Source: JAMXLJ01 sp036558745 (lineage in GTDB: Bacteria > Actinomycetota > Acidimicrobiia > IMCC26256 > JAMXLJ01). Taken from it: 64,000 nt of DNA. The position numbers and the translations under genes were made by a program. The stretch spans positions 1 through 64,000 of the forward strand of contig DATBEZ010000033.1 of the NCBI GenBank assembly GCA_036558745.1. The letters are read 5' to 3'. Below, in pieces: positions 49,083-57,629 of the stretch (the stretch's first letter is position 1; every line of letters begins with the position of its first letter). The notes beneath the pieces were generated by a model. The model was not told the DNA's origin. It saw nothing but the letters and a program-made list of their open reading frames with translations, and did no database searches.

Positions 49083-49613
49083 TCAATCGCGGAGCCAGCG
49101 CATGCCGTCGCGGTGACGGGCGGCGAGCTCCGCGTAGGCGGCGGGATTGGTCTGGACCCACAGCTCGGCCGGCGAACCCGTCACCGGCCGCTTGATCTGC
49201 ACGGGAGAGCCCGCGGCGAGCATGTTGGGCGGGACGGTGAAGCCCGACGGCACGAGCGATCCCGCGGCGACGAGCGCGCGTTCGCAGACGCGCGCCCCGT
49301 CGAGCACGACGGCGCCGTTCGCGACGAGGCACTCCTCCTCCAGCACCGCGCCGTGCACGACGCAGTTGTGCGCGACCGTCGCACCGGGACCCACCTCGGT
49401 GTGGAGCCCGGGCGGGCCGTGCAGCACCGCACCGTCCTGCACGTTGGCCCCGTGCCGCACGATCACCGGCGAGTAGTCGGCCCGCAGGACCGCGCCGTAC
49501 CAGACCGACGCCCCGGCCTCGACCACGACGTCGCCGACGAGCGTCGCCGTGGGCGCGACGAACGCGCCCGGTTCCACCCGGGGCTCGAGCCCCTCGAACG
49601 AGAACTGCGGCAC
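49083..49613 (-). CDS. gamma-carbonic anhydrase-like hexapeptide protein
   Basis: This 176-residue left-handed beta-helix protein has hexapeptide repeats and the expected zinc ligands H65 (AVLHG), H82 (VAHN) and H87 (VVHG). The RAD(Y) and NVQDG motifs near the start of the helix are also present. It could be a gamma-carbonic anhydrase or a PaaY-like thioesterase. It is the last gene of a four-gene minus-strand operon and has a GGGAGGGG ribosome-binding site. Confidence 0.88.
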   Translation of the reverse strand: MPQFSFEGLEPRVEPGAFVAPTATLVGDVVVEAGASVWYGAVLRADYSPVIVRHGANVQDGAVLHGPPGLHTEVGPGATVAHNCVVHGAVLEEECLVANGAVVLDGARVCERALVAAGSLVPSGFTVPPNMLAAGSPVQIKRPVTGSPAELWVQTNPAAYAELAARHRDGMRWLRD

Positions 49614-49634
49614 GGACCGACCCCTCCCTGATTC

Positions 49635-50390
49635 CTACAGGAACGCTCGCGCGACTTCGAGTGACTCGATCGCGGCGTCGCCCTCGGCGACGAGGTGCGT
49701 CGCATCCTCGAGCCGCATGCGCTGGACGAACAGCCGGCACAGCTCACCCGCCGGCCCGGTGATGCGCGCCAGCGCGTCCTCCGGGCCGAACGTCCACGTC
49801 TCCCCGCCGGGCAGGGTGAGCTCGACCCGCACCCGCTCCTCGGGAACCGGACGGCCCGCGACCGTGAACGCGTAGGGGAGCGCGCGCAGCGACAGCCACG
49901 CGACGTGGCGCAGTCGTGGCGTGTCGACGCTCGGGATCCCGAGCGCGCCACGCGCGTCGAGGCCGTGGGCCCACACCTCCATGAGCCGCGCGGTCACGAG
50001 CGACGACGCCGTCATCCCCAGTCCCCAGGGGACGCGCGTGCGGGGCTCGAGCGACGCGAGCAGGTCGTGCTCCGCGGCCGCGGTGCGTTGCCACCACGCG
50101 AGCACGTCGGCGCCGGTCAGCTTGCGCCCGCGCAGCACACCCGTCAGCGTCACGTCCTCCGGCGACGCGAGCTGCTGGGCGAGGTCGTTGAGCGCGCGCG
50201 GGCCGCCGGTGCACGTGTCGTACGCGATCTCGTCGGTGTCGGCAAGATGGGCGATCGTGTCGCGCACGTCCCAGCCGCGCGATGCGGTCGGTGTGAGCCA
50301 GTCGTCCTCGGTCGTCCCGTCGAGATCGCGCGCGAGCGCCTCCTGCTCGGCCCGCAGGTCCTCGAGGAGCGTCGCGTGGTCGTCGGCCAC
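49635..50390 (-). CDS. TIGR03084-type metal-binding protein
   Basis: This 251-residue protein of the mycothiol-dependent maleylpyruvate isomerase/DinB fold has TIGR03084 features: WDVRDTIAHLADTDEIA at the first metal His, and MEVWAHGLDARGALG with the Glu and His ligands. Members are typical of actinobacteria and may use mycothiol. The reaction is unknown. GTG start. It follows the Cys-rich protein gene in the operon. Confidence 0.85.
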   Translation of the reverse strand: MADDHATLLEDLRAEQEALARDLDGTTEDDWLTPTASRGWDVRDTIAHLADTDEIAYDTCTGGPRALNDLAQQLASPEDVTLTGVLRGRKLTGADVLAWWQRTAAAEHDLLASLEPRTRVPWGLGMTASSLVTARLMEVWAHGLDARGALGIPSVDTPRLRHVAWLSLRALPYAFTVAGRPVPEERVRVELTLPGGETWTFGPEDALARITGPAGELCRLFVQRMRLEDATHLVAEGDAAIESLEVARAFL

Positions 50391-50399
50391 GGCGTCTTC

Positions 50400-51206
50400 C
50401 TAGCGCCGCCTCGTCGGGCCGAGCTTCACGGGCGTCTCGGCCGGGTGCGGCGCCGGCGCGGGATCACGCACCTGCCGGCGCCGGTCGAGGTAGGACGCGA
50501 GCTCCTCGTAGAGCTGGTCGCCGATCATGCGACGCAGCTCGGGCTCCTGCGTGCGGTACACCGCCTCGGCGGCCGTGAACGCCTCGGGCGCTTCGGTGCA
50601 CCACCACGCGAAGTCGTCGCCGCCGGGACCCCACCCGTCGCGCGCGTACTCGGTCAACACCGACGTGACCGTGCCGTCGTCCTCCTCGCGGTCGATGCGA
50701 CGAAGCGGGAGCTGCCAGCACACCTCGGGCTTCCAGTCGGCGAAGTGCTCACCGACGTTCATCGCGTGCAGGTGCAGCGCGCATCCCGGGCCCGTCGGCC
50801 AGTCGGTGCGGTTGAGGAAGATGCAGGAGTCGTCGGCGAGCCGCGTGCGCCAGCTGCTCTTGCCGAGCGTCGCGACGACACCCTTGCGGTGACCCTTGTC
50901 GTAGAACTGCCACTCCTCGCGGGTGAGCTTCTTGGCCAGCTTCACCGTGCGGTCGCGGTCCTTCTTGTCGGAGAAGTGCGCGCCGTAGGAGCAGCAGCCG
51001 AGCACGAGCTCGGGCGTGGGCTCGGTGAGCACGCCCTGGCACCCGCACCCGAAGAGGCAGTTCCAGTGCGAGAGCATGAACGTCACGTCGACCTGCCACC
51101 GCCGTCCCTCCTCGGCGGGGTCGTCGAACGTGACCCATTCCCGCACCGGCGCCGCGGGCGCCGCCTTCGTGCGACGCGGCTTGCCGCGTCCGTTCTTCGA
51201 GCTCAT
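50400..51206 (-). CDS. cysteine-rich putative metal-binding protein
   Basis: This 268-residue protein has a basic N-terminus. Clusters of Cys and His (CLFGCGCQG, LGCCSYGAHF, DDSCIF, GCALHLHA, KPEVCWQLPLRR) resemble YkgJ/DUF3109-type zinc or iron chelating domains. No enzyme motif was seen. Its ATG overlaps the M20 peptidase stop as ATGA, so both are co-translated. Confidence 0.65.
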   Translation of the reverse strand: MSSKNGRGKPRRTKAAPAAPVREWVTFDDPAEEGRRWQVDVTFMLSHWNCLFGCGCQGVLTEPTPELVLGCCSYGAHFSDKKDRDRTVKLAKKLTREEWQFYDKGHRKGVVATLGKSSWRTRLADDSCIFLNRTDWPTGPGCALHLHAMNVGEHFADWKPEVCWQLPLRRIDREEDDGTVTSVLTEYARDGWGPGGDDFAWWCTEAPEAFTAAEAVYRTQEPELRRMIGDQLYEELASYLDRRRQVRDPAPAPHPAETPVKLGPTRRR

Positions 51207-52597
51207 GAGGTCCCTTCCACACCGGTTCGTGCGAGCTCACGCCACAGCTCGCCCACCGCGAGCACACCTCGCCACAACTGTTCGAGCACGATGCGCTCGT
51301 TCGGGCCGTGGATCCCGTCGTCGGGCAGGCCGACACCGAGAAAGACGACCGGCGCGTCGAGCACACGGCCGAGCGCCTCCTCGGGACCCGACCCGCCTTC
51401 ACGCGTGGAGAGCGGCGGCCGCCCCCACACCCGTTCGATCGCGCGCGCCGCCGCGGTCACCGCAGGTGCGTCGAGCGGGGTCAGCGCGGGCGCGACTCCG
51501 TGTTCCGCCGCGCAGCACACCTCGACGCCGGCGGGCACGCGGTCACGCAACCACCGGTCGCACAGCTCGATGATCTCATCGGGGCGTTGGTCGGCAACGA
51601 GGCGGCACGTGAGCCGGAACGCCGCGGTCGCGGGCACGATCGTGCGCAGGCCGCTTGCCGACCATCCACTCTGCATCCCGACGATCTCCGCGGTCGGGCG
51701 CGCCCACACCCGTTCGAGGGTGCTGAGCCCCGCCTCACCGACGAGGGTCGCGACGCCGGCCTCGGCCTTGAACTCGTCCTCGTCGAAGGGCACGCGGGCG
51801 AACATCGCATGCTCGACGTCGGTGAGCGGGCGGACCCGGTCGTAGAAGCCGGGGATCGTGACCCGGTGCTGCCCGTCGTGCAGCGCCGCGATGACCTCGG
51901 CGGCCACGTGCGCGGCGTTGAGGACCGCACCGCCGTAGCTCCCCGAGTGGAGGTCGGCGGTCGCGGTGCGCAGCTCGACGTCGATCTGGACGAGGCCGCG
52001 CATGCCCGTGCACATCGACGGGAGCTCGGGCCCGAGCATCGATGTGTCCGACACGACGACCGCGTCGCACGACAGCAGCTCACGCTCCCGATCGAGCAGC
52101 GCCTCGAAGTGCACGCTCCCGACCTCCTCCTCGCCCTCGACGAGGAGCTTCACGTTGACCGGCAGGCTGCCCTCGCTCAGCTCGAACAGGCCGCGCAACG
52201 CTTCGAGGTGGTAGAGCACCTGGCCCTTGTCGTCCACCGCGCCGCGCGCGAACAGCTGCCCGTCGCGGACCGCCGGCTCGAACGGCGGCGTGAGCCACTC
52301 GTCCAACGGGTCGACGGGCTGGACGTCGTGATGGCCGTACACCAGGACCGTGGGCGCGCCGGGCGCGTGCAGCCAGTCGCCGTACACCGACGGATGGCCC
52401 TCGGTCTCGAGCAGGCGCACGTGCTCGAGCCCGAGCTGCTCCATGCGCGCCGCGCACCACTGCGCCGAGGCGCGCACGTCGCCGCGCCGGGACGGGTCGG
52501 CCGAGATGGAGGGGATGCGGAGCCAGTCGTCGAGGGCCGCGAGCACCGTCTCGCGCTCGCGCTCGACGAAGCGCTCCAGGAGGAGGGGAGATGCCAC
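51203..52597 (-). CDS. M20-family metallopeptidase (dipeptidase-like)
   Basis: This 464-residue protein has the two-zinc site of the M20 family. VYGHHDVQP gives the first His and Asp, ARGAVDDKGQ the bridging Asp, and VEGEEEVGS the general-base Glu. A dimerisation domain lies in the middle, and a further His near IHGPNER. It cleaves dipeptides or N-acylated amino acids in the cytoplasm. It leads the four-gene operon. GTG 52597 is set by TACGCT 8 nt upstream. Confidence 0.9.
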   Translation of the reverse strand: MASPLLLERFVERERETVLAALDDWLRIPSISADPSRRGDVRASAQWCAARMEQLGLEHVRLLETEGHPSVYGDWLHAPGAPTVLVYGHHDVQPVDPLDEWLTPPFEPAVRDGQLFARGAVDDKGQVLYHLEALRGLFELSEGSLPVNVKLLVEGEEEVGSVHFEALLDRERELLSCDAVVVSDTSMLGPELPSMCTGMRGLVQIDVELRTATADLHSGSYGGAVLNAAHVAAEVIAALHDGQHRVTIPGFYDRVRPLTDVEHAMFARVPFDEDEFKAEAGVATLVGEAGLSTLERVWARPTAEIVGMQSGWSASGLRTIVPATAAFRLTCRLVADQRPDEIIELCDRWLRDRVPAGVEVCCAAEHGVAPALTPLDAPAVTAAARAIERVWGRPPLSTREGGSGPEEALGRVLDAPVVFLGVGLPDDGIHGPNERIVLEQLWRGVLAVGELWRELARTGVEGTS

Positions 52598-52605
52598 TGC
52601 GGCCG

Positions 52606-52611
52606 AGCGTA
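52606..52611 (-). promoter_or_regulatory. TACGCT -10 hexamer of the M20 operon
   Basis: On the minus strand TACGCT ends 8 nt before GTG 52597. It lies 18 bp from the divergent TAGGCT of glcD, so the two promoters share space. Confidence 0.55.
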
Positions 52612-52629
52612 CAGGCCACAAGTGAGACG

Positions 52630-52635
52630 TAGGCT
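52630..52635 (+). promoter_or_regulatory. TAGGCT -10 hexamer of the glc operon
   Basis: TAGGCT ends 16 nt before GTG 52652. The leaderless distance of 7 nt falls on an in-frame ATC at 52643 instead, so the true start of glcD is open. Confidence 0.5.
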
Positions 52636-52651
52636 GACCGTCATCGACGAC

Positions 52652-54070
52652 GTGCGTGCGCTGGTGGGCGATCTGCAGGCCGTGCTCGGTGCCGAACGGG
52701 CCCGGGCCGAGCCGCTCGAGCTCGCGCTGTACGCCCGCGACGCCGGCGTGGCGCGCGGGCGGGCCGCCGCGGTCTGCTGGCCGGTCGACGGCGACGGTGT
52801 CGCGGCGGCGGTGCGCGTCGCGCGCCGGCACGGCCGACCGTTCGTGGCCCGGGGGAGTGGCACCGGTCTCGCCGGCGGCGCGACACCGGTCGGCGATCCG
52901 GTCGTGATCGTGACCACGCAGATGAACCGCGTGCTCGACATCGACGCCGAGAGCCGCGTCGCGTGGGTCGAGCCCGGCGTGCTGAACCTCGACCTCACCC
53001 GCGCCGTCCGCCATCTCGGGTTGCACTACGCGCCCGACCCGTCGTCCCAGCAGGCGTGCACCATCGGCGGGAACATCGCGACCAACGCGGGCGGGCCGCA
53101 CTGCCTCGCGTCCGGGGTGACGTCGACCCACGTGCTGGCACTCGACGTCGTCCTTCCGGACGGCAGTACCGCCCGCCTCGGTGGCCTCGAGCCCGACCAA
53201 CCCGGCTACGACCTGCGCGGCTGCTTCGTCGGGAGCGAGGGCACGATGGGCATCGCGACCCGGATCGCGGTGCGCTTGACGCCGAACCCGCCGGCGGTGC
53301 GCACGGTGCTCGCCGCGTTCGGCTCGGTCGAGGACGCGGCCGCGACCGTGAGCGGGATCATCGCAGCGGGCATCGTGCCTGCCGCGCTCGAGATGATGGA
53401 TGCGCTCATCACGGTCGCGGTCGAGGACTTCGTGGGCGCGGGGTACCCGCGCGACGCGGCCGCGGTGCTCCTCGTCGAGCTCGACGGCCTGCCCGACGGG
53501 GTCGAGGCCCAGGTCGAGGCGGTACGCGCGGTCGGAACCGCCCACGGCGCCCGCTCCGTGCGTGTCGCGACCGACGAGGCCGAGCGTGCCCTCCTCTGGA
53601 AGGGACGCAAGTCCGCGTTCGGTGCGATCGCGCGCATCGCGCCCGACTACTACCTCCACGACACGGTCGTGCCCCGCACCCGACTCGTCGAGGTGCTCGA
53701 GCAGGTTCACGCGATCGCGGCCGAGCAACGGCTCACGGTGATGAACGTCTTCCACGCGGGTGACGGCAACCTGCACCCGTTGATCGTGTTCGACGCGCGC
53801 GAGCCGGGAATCTGGGAACGCGTCCATGCCGCCGGCGACGCGATCATCCGCGCCTGCGTCGCCGCAGGTGGCGTGCTGTCGGGCGAGCATGGCATCGGGC
53901 TCGAGAAGCGTGACGCCATGCCGCTGATCTTCTCGGCCGACGACCTCGACGCGCAGGCGCGCCTGCGCGACGCGTTCGATCCCGAGGGCGCCGCGAACCC
54001 GGAGAAGGTGCTCCCTGCGGGGTCGCGCTGCGGGGAAGCGCCTCGGGTGCCGGAGGGCGCGTGGATCTGA
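52652..54070 (+). CDS. glcD: glycolate oxidase FAD subunit GlcD
   Basis: This 472-residue flavoprotein of the GlcD/D-lactate dehydrogenase type has the FAD-binding segments VARGSGTGLAGG and GGNIATNAGGPHCL. GSEGTMGIATR follows, and the C-terminal domain carries FHAGDGNLHP and GEHGIGLEKR. It oxidises glycolate or another 2-hydroxyacid together with GlcE and GlcF. GTG 52652 is used here. GTG 52622 and a non-standard ATC 52643 are also in frame. Confidence 0.92.
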   Translation: MRALVGDLQAVLGAERARAEPLELALYARDAGVARGRAAAVCWPVDGDGVAAAVRVARRHGRPFVARGSGTGLAGGATPVGDPVVIVTTQMNRVLDIDAESRVAWVEPGVLNLDLTRAVRHLGLHYAPDPSSQQACTIGGNIATNAGGPHCLASGVTSTHVLALDVVLPDGSTARLGGLEPDQPGYDLRGCFVGSEGTMGIATRIAVRLTPNPPAVRTVLAAFGSVEDAAATVSGIIAAGIVPAALEMMDALITVAVEDFVGAGYPRDAAAVLLVELDGLPDGVEAQVEAVRAVGTAHGARSVRVATDEAERALLWKGRKSAFGAIARIAPDYYLHDTVVPRTRLVEVLEQVHAIAAEQRLTVMNVFHAGDGNLHPLIVFDAREPGIWERVHAAGDAIIRACVAAGGVLSGEHGIGLEKRDAMPLIFSADDLDAQARLRDAFDPEGAANPEKVLPAGSRCGEAPRVPEGAWI

Positions 54071-55098
54071 GCGACCTCTGCGCCGCCGTACGCGACGCGC
54101 CCGCGATCGTGCCGGTCGGCGCGCGGACGCACTGGGACGTCGGCTGCGCCCCCGCGCACGGCGTGGAGGTGCGCGCGCCGGTCGGTGTCGTACGCCACGA
54201 CCCGGCCGACCTCACGGTCACCGTCGCGGCCGGGACGAGCGTCGCCGAGCTCGGCGCTGTACTCGCGGCAACGGGTCAGGAATGTCCGCTCGACCCGCGC
54301 GACAGCGCGGCGACGGTCGGCGGCGTGCTCAGCGTCGGGCTCTCCGGCCATCGACGCCTCCGCTACGGACCTGTGCGCGATCGCGTGCTCGAAGTGCGCG
54401 TCGTCACCGCGGACGGTCGCGTCGTGAAGGGTGGGGGACCGACGGTCAAGAACGTGAGTGGGTACGACCTCCCGCGCCTGATGGTCGGCTCACTCGGCAC
54501 GCTCGGTGTGCTGGCGCAGGTGACCTTGCGCGTCCAACCGCTTCCTGTCTCGAGCGTGTGGGCGACGACCGACGCGTCGCCGGGGGACGTTCTCCGCGCG
54601 CTGTTCCGTCCGTCGTCGTTGCTCTGGAACGGACGGCGGTGCGCGGTCCTGCTCGAAGGCCACTCGGCCGATGTCGAGGCCGAGCTGCGGGCCGCGCAGC
54701 TCGCGCCGCTCGACGCCGCGCCCGGCTGGCCCGAAGGTGCGCACCGCGCCCGCATCTCGGTCGCCCCCGCGCGACTGCGCGAGCTCGCGGGCGAGCTCGA
54801 CGGGTGCGGCGCCCGCTGGGTCGGGGAGCTCGGTGTCGGCACCGTGCACGTCGCGGCCGACGACGTCGCGACCGTGGCCGCAACCCGCGACGCTGCGACG
54901 GGCCACGGTGGCTGGCTCCTGCGCGAGGCCGGCGCGCCGGGCCTCGACCCGTTCGGCATCGCGCCGGCGAACCTCGCGCTCACCCGGCGCGTGAAGGCCG
55001 CGTTCGACCCCGACGACCGGTGCAACCCCGGCCGTATCCCCGGTCTCGACCCTCGACCTCGACCAGAGGTCGACGTCGAGGGTTCGCGGGCAGGCTGA
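54061..55098 (+). CDS. glcE: glycolate oxidase FAD-binding subunit GlcE
   Basis: This 345-residue protein is a shorter FAD-binding subunit. It shows PVGARTHWDVG, ATVGGVLSVGLSG and KNVSGYDLPRLMVGSLGTLG (as in GlcE), and at the end FDPDDRCNPGRIPG. It overlaps glcD by 10 bp. A 14-bp inverted repeat lies inside its last codons. Confidence 0.9.
   Translation: MDLSDLCAAVRDAPAIVPVGARTHWDVGCAPAHGVEVRAPVGVVRHDPADLTVTVAAGTSVAELGAVLAATGQECPLDPRDSAATVGGVLSVGLSGHRRLRYGPVRDRVLEVRVVTADGRVVKGGGPTVKNVSGYDLPRLMVGSLGTLGVLAQVTLRVQPLPVSSVWATTDASPGDVLRALFRPSSLLWNGRRCAVLLEGHSADVEAELRAAQLAPLDAAPGWPEGAHRARISVAPARLRELAGELDGCGARWVGELGVGTVHVAADDVATVAATRDAATGHGGWLLREAGAPGLDPFGIAPANLALTRRVKAAFDPDDRCNPGRIPGLDPRPRPEVDVEGSRAG
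55050..55082. repeat. inverted repeat at the 3' end of glcE
   Basis: Fourteen-nt arms (55050-55063 and 55069-55082) with one mismatch enclose a 5-nt loop, just before the glcE stop. In the mRNA the hairpin would lie 22 nt before the glcF start and could lower read-through or shield the start. Confidence 0.55.
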
Positions 55099-55104
55099 GC
55101 AGGC

Positions 55105-56301
55105 GTGTTGCAGCTCGACGACGACCAGCTCGCCGCCTGCGTGCAGTGCGGCCTGTGCCTCCCGCACTGCCCGACGTACCGGGTCACCGGGCTCGAAGCG
55201 GCGTCACCCCGGGGCCGCATCGCGGCCATGCGGGCGGTGCAGCACGAGGGCGCGGCGGCCGACGAGACCTTCGCCCGCTACATGGAGGAGTGCGTCCAGT
55301 GTCGCGGCTGCGAGGCCGCGTGCCCGTCCTCGGTGCCCTTCGGCCGCCTCATGGAGGGCTCGCGGGCGGTGCTGCACGAGGGGCGACGCGGCCTCCGCTC
55401 GCGGCGCCGGCGCGTGGCCGAGTGGCTCGGCTACCGCCTGGTGCTGCCCCGACACGCGTTGCTCCTCGCGTTGACGTGGGTGCTGCTGGTCGCGCAACGC
55501 CTGCACCTCGTTCCCCGGCGCGTCGCGCTGCCGCGGCTCTCGGCACGGGCGTTGGCGCGCCCACTCCGAGCGACGGCGTCGCCCGAAGAGGCCGACGCGT
55601 ACCTGTTCGCCGGCTGCGTGATGGACGCGTGGCAACGCGACGTCCATCGCGCCGCGTTGACGGTGATGGCCGCGGGTGGTGGCGCGCGTGTCGCCCTTCC
55701 CGCCCGAGGTGGCGACTGCTGCGGCGCGCTGCACGCGCACGCCGGCCGGCTCGACGAGGCACGCATGCTCGCGAGACGCGTGATCGCGTCCATGCCCGGT
55801 GACGCGACGATCGTGGTCGACAGCGCGGGCTGCGGCGCGGCGATGAAGGACTACGGCCATCTCCTCGGCACCGCCGACGCACACGCGTTCGCAGCTCGCG
55901 TGCGCGACTTCGGCGAGTGGGTCGCCGAGCACCCCGCCGACCTCCGGGAGACCGGTCAGGTCGTCGTCGTGCAGGACCCGTGCCACCTCCGACACGTGCA
56001 GCACACCGACGCGCCGACCCGCGCCGCGCTGGCGCGCGCGTACACGATCGTGGCCACCGACGACGAGGGGCTGTGCTGCGGTGCCGGCGGCGCGTACGCG
56101 GTCATGCAACCGCACCTGTCGAACGAGATCCGCGATCGCAAGGTGGACGCGTTGCGGCGAGCGGGCGCCGGCGCGACGCCGGTCGTTGCCTCCGCGAACC
56201 CCGGCTGCATCATACACCTGCGCGGCGGCGGGCTCGACGTCCGCCACCCGGCCGAGCTGCTCGCCGATGCCCTCGACCCCCGGAGACGCCACGATGGATG
56301 A
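55105..56301 (+). CDS. glcF: glycolate oxidase iron-sulfur subunit GlcF
   Basis: This 398-residue protein has two 4Fe-4S motifs, CVQCGLCLPHCPTY and CVQCRGCEAACPS, and two CCG domains (GGDCCGALHAHAG, LCCGAGGAYAVMQP). It passes electrons from the flavin subunits to the membrane. A hydrophobic stretch (LLLALTWVLLVAQ) may attach it to the membrane. GTG start. It overlaps the next small gene by 8 bp. Confidence 0.92.
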   Translation: MLQLDDDQLAACVQCGLCLPHCPTYRVTGLEAASPRGRIAAMRAVQHEGAAADETFARYMEECVQCRGCEAACPSSVPFGRLMEGSRAVLHEGRRGLRSRRRRVAEWLGYRLVLPRHALLLALTWVLLVAQRLHLVPRRVALPRLSARALARPLRATASPEEADAYLFAGCVMDAWQRDVHRAALTVMAAGGGARVALPARGGDCCGALHAHAGRLDEARMLARRVIASMPGDATIVVDSAGCGAAMKDYGHLLGTADAHAFAARVRDFGEWVAEHPADLRETGQVVVVQDPCHLRHVQHTDAPTRAALARAYTIVATDDEGLCCGAGGAYAVMQPHLSNEIRDRKVDALRRAGAGATPVVASANPGCIIHLRGGGLDVRHPAELLADALDPRRRHDG

Positions 56302-56497
56302 CCGCTACGAGAGCCTCGTCGAACGGTTGCAGGCCGTCGAGGAGGAGCTGCGCGATCTCGCGTACGACCGTCTGCGCGAGGCGGCCGCCGGTGACGACGA
56401 CGCCAAGGCCGACGAGCGGCGTCTCGGCCAGGCCCGCCGCGCGGTCGAGCGGGCCATCCGTGCCCTCAGCCCGATCGGCGACGACCTCGACGAGTGA
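56294..56497 (+). CDS. small coiled-coil protein linked to glcF
   Basis: This 67-residue acidic protein is predicted to be almost entirely helical (YESLVERLQAVEEELRDLAY). It overlaps the end of glcF, so it is probably translated from the same mRNA. Small helical proteins of this kind could help assemble the complex, but nothing is known here. Repeat family A copy 3 begins 10 bp after its stop. Confidence 0.6.
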   Translation: MDDRYESLVERLQAVEEELRDLAYDRLREAAAGDDDAKADERRLGQARRAVERAIRALSPIGDDLDE

Positions 56498-56507
56498 CAC
56501 CCTCCGA

Positions 56508-56553
56508 AGATGCGGCATCCACCCCCGCGAAACCGGTACTCAGTGCCGCATCT
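56508..56553. repeat. palindromic repeat family A, copy 3
   Basis: Ten-nt outer arms AGATGCGGCA (56508-56517) and TGCCGCATCT (56544-56553) enclose a 26-nt inner part that no longer pairs well. The right part (CTCAGTGCCGCATCT) is identical to copy 2. It lies between convergent genes, and its right arm supplies the last codons and the stop of the LOG-family gene. Confidence 0.75.
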
Positions 56554-57604
56554 CGTCGGGGTCGTCGGAGGGGAGCGCGTTCAGGGCGTCGATGAGCTCG
56601 CGCAGGCGAGCCCAGTCGTGGCGGTCGAACCGGAACGCGATGCGGGCCAGGTCGACGTGGTCGTCGTCGGCGAGCTCGGCCGGCGTCACCTCGATCGCCT
56701 CGATACGGCCGCGCACCACGATGTCGGCGAAGTCCTCGTTGAGCGCCTCGAGCTGTTCCTCGGTCGGCGCGTGCAGCAACCGGATCACCAGCACGCCCTC
56801 GACGAAGCGTTGCGACTGGTAGTTCGCGTAGAAGCCGTCGAGCTCGTCGACCGCGACGGTGACGTCGTCGGTGATCTTGAGCAGGCTCAGGTCGCGCTTG
56901 GAGATGTAGCCCCGACCGGTGAGCTCGTCCTCCACGAACGCCTTCCATCCCTGCCAGTACGTGCCGCCGGGGACGTCGAGCAACACGACGGGTGACGGTT
57001 GCGCCTTGCCGGTCTGGAGGAGCGTCAGCAGCTCGAACGCCTCGTCGAGCGTGCCGAAGCCGCCCGGGAGCAGCGCGAACCCGTCCGACTCCTTCACGAA
57101 CGTCAGCTTGCGGGTGAAGAAGTAACGGAAGTTCACGAGCTTGGGGTCGTCGACGATGAACTGGCTGGTCGTCGCCTCGAACGGGAGGCGGATGCTCACG
57201 CCGAAGGAGTTGTCGGGGCCGGCGCCCTCGATGCCGGCCGTCATGATCCCCGGACCGGCGCCGGTGATGATCATCCAGTCGTGCGCGGCGAGCGCGGTCG
57301 CGAGGCGACGGGTCTGGTCGTAGAGCGGGTCGTCGGGCTCGGTGCGCGCCGACCCGAAGATCGCGGCCTTGCGGGCCGAGCGGTACGGCGAGAAGACGTG
57401 GAACGCGTACCGCATCTCCTTGACGGCCGCGTTCGCGATCTTCATGTCACCGCGGTCGGCACCGTCGCGGGCGAGCCGCAGCGCGGACACGACCAGCTCG
57501 TACACGAGGTCCTGGTCCCGCTGGGCGCCGCTCTTCGCGACCAGATCGGCTACCGCCCGGTCGAGCTCCGGGTCGCCCGTGCGGTATCGGGGCATCCTGG
57601 CCAT
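56540..57604 (-). CDS. LOG-family (TIGR00730-like) nucleotide-binding protein
   Basis: This 354-residue protein has a Rossmann-type LOG domain: AIFGSARTEPDDPLY, MIITGAGPGIM, and the signature PGGFGTLDE. The LOG family includes cytokinin-activating phosphoribohydrolases and proteins once mislabelled lysine decarboxylases. The C-terminal extension (about 260-354) is specific to a longer bacterial group. ATG 57604 is set by TAGCCT 7 nt upstream. Its last residues, DEMRH, and its stop come from repeat family A copy 3. Confidence 0.85.
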   Translation of the reverse strand: MARMPRYRTGDPELDRAVADLVAKSGAQRDQDLVYELVVSALRLARDGADRGDMKIANAAVKEMRYAFHVFSPYRSARKAAIFGSARTEPDDPLYDQTRRLATALAAHDWMIITGAGPGIMTAGIEGAGPDNSFGVSIRLPFEATTSQFIVDDPKLVNFRYFFTRKLTFVKESDGFALLPGGFGTLDEAFELLTLLQTGKAQPSPVVLLDVPGGTYWQGWKAFVEDELTGRGYISKRDLSLLKITDDVTVAVDELDGFYANYQSQRFVEGVLVIRLLHAPTEEQLEALNEDFADIVVRGRIEAIEVTPAELADDDHVDLARIAFRFDRHDWARLRELIDALNALPSDDPDEMRH

Positions 57605-57611
57605 CCGCACC

Positions 57612-57617
57612 AGGCTA
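57612..57617 (-). promoter_or_regulatory. TAGCCT -10 hexamer of the LOG gene
   Basis: On the minus strand TAGCCT ends 7 nt before ATG 57604, which predicts a leaderless mRNA. Confidence 0.55.
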
Positions 57618-57629
57618 ATGAGTTCGGAC

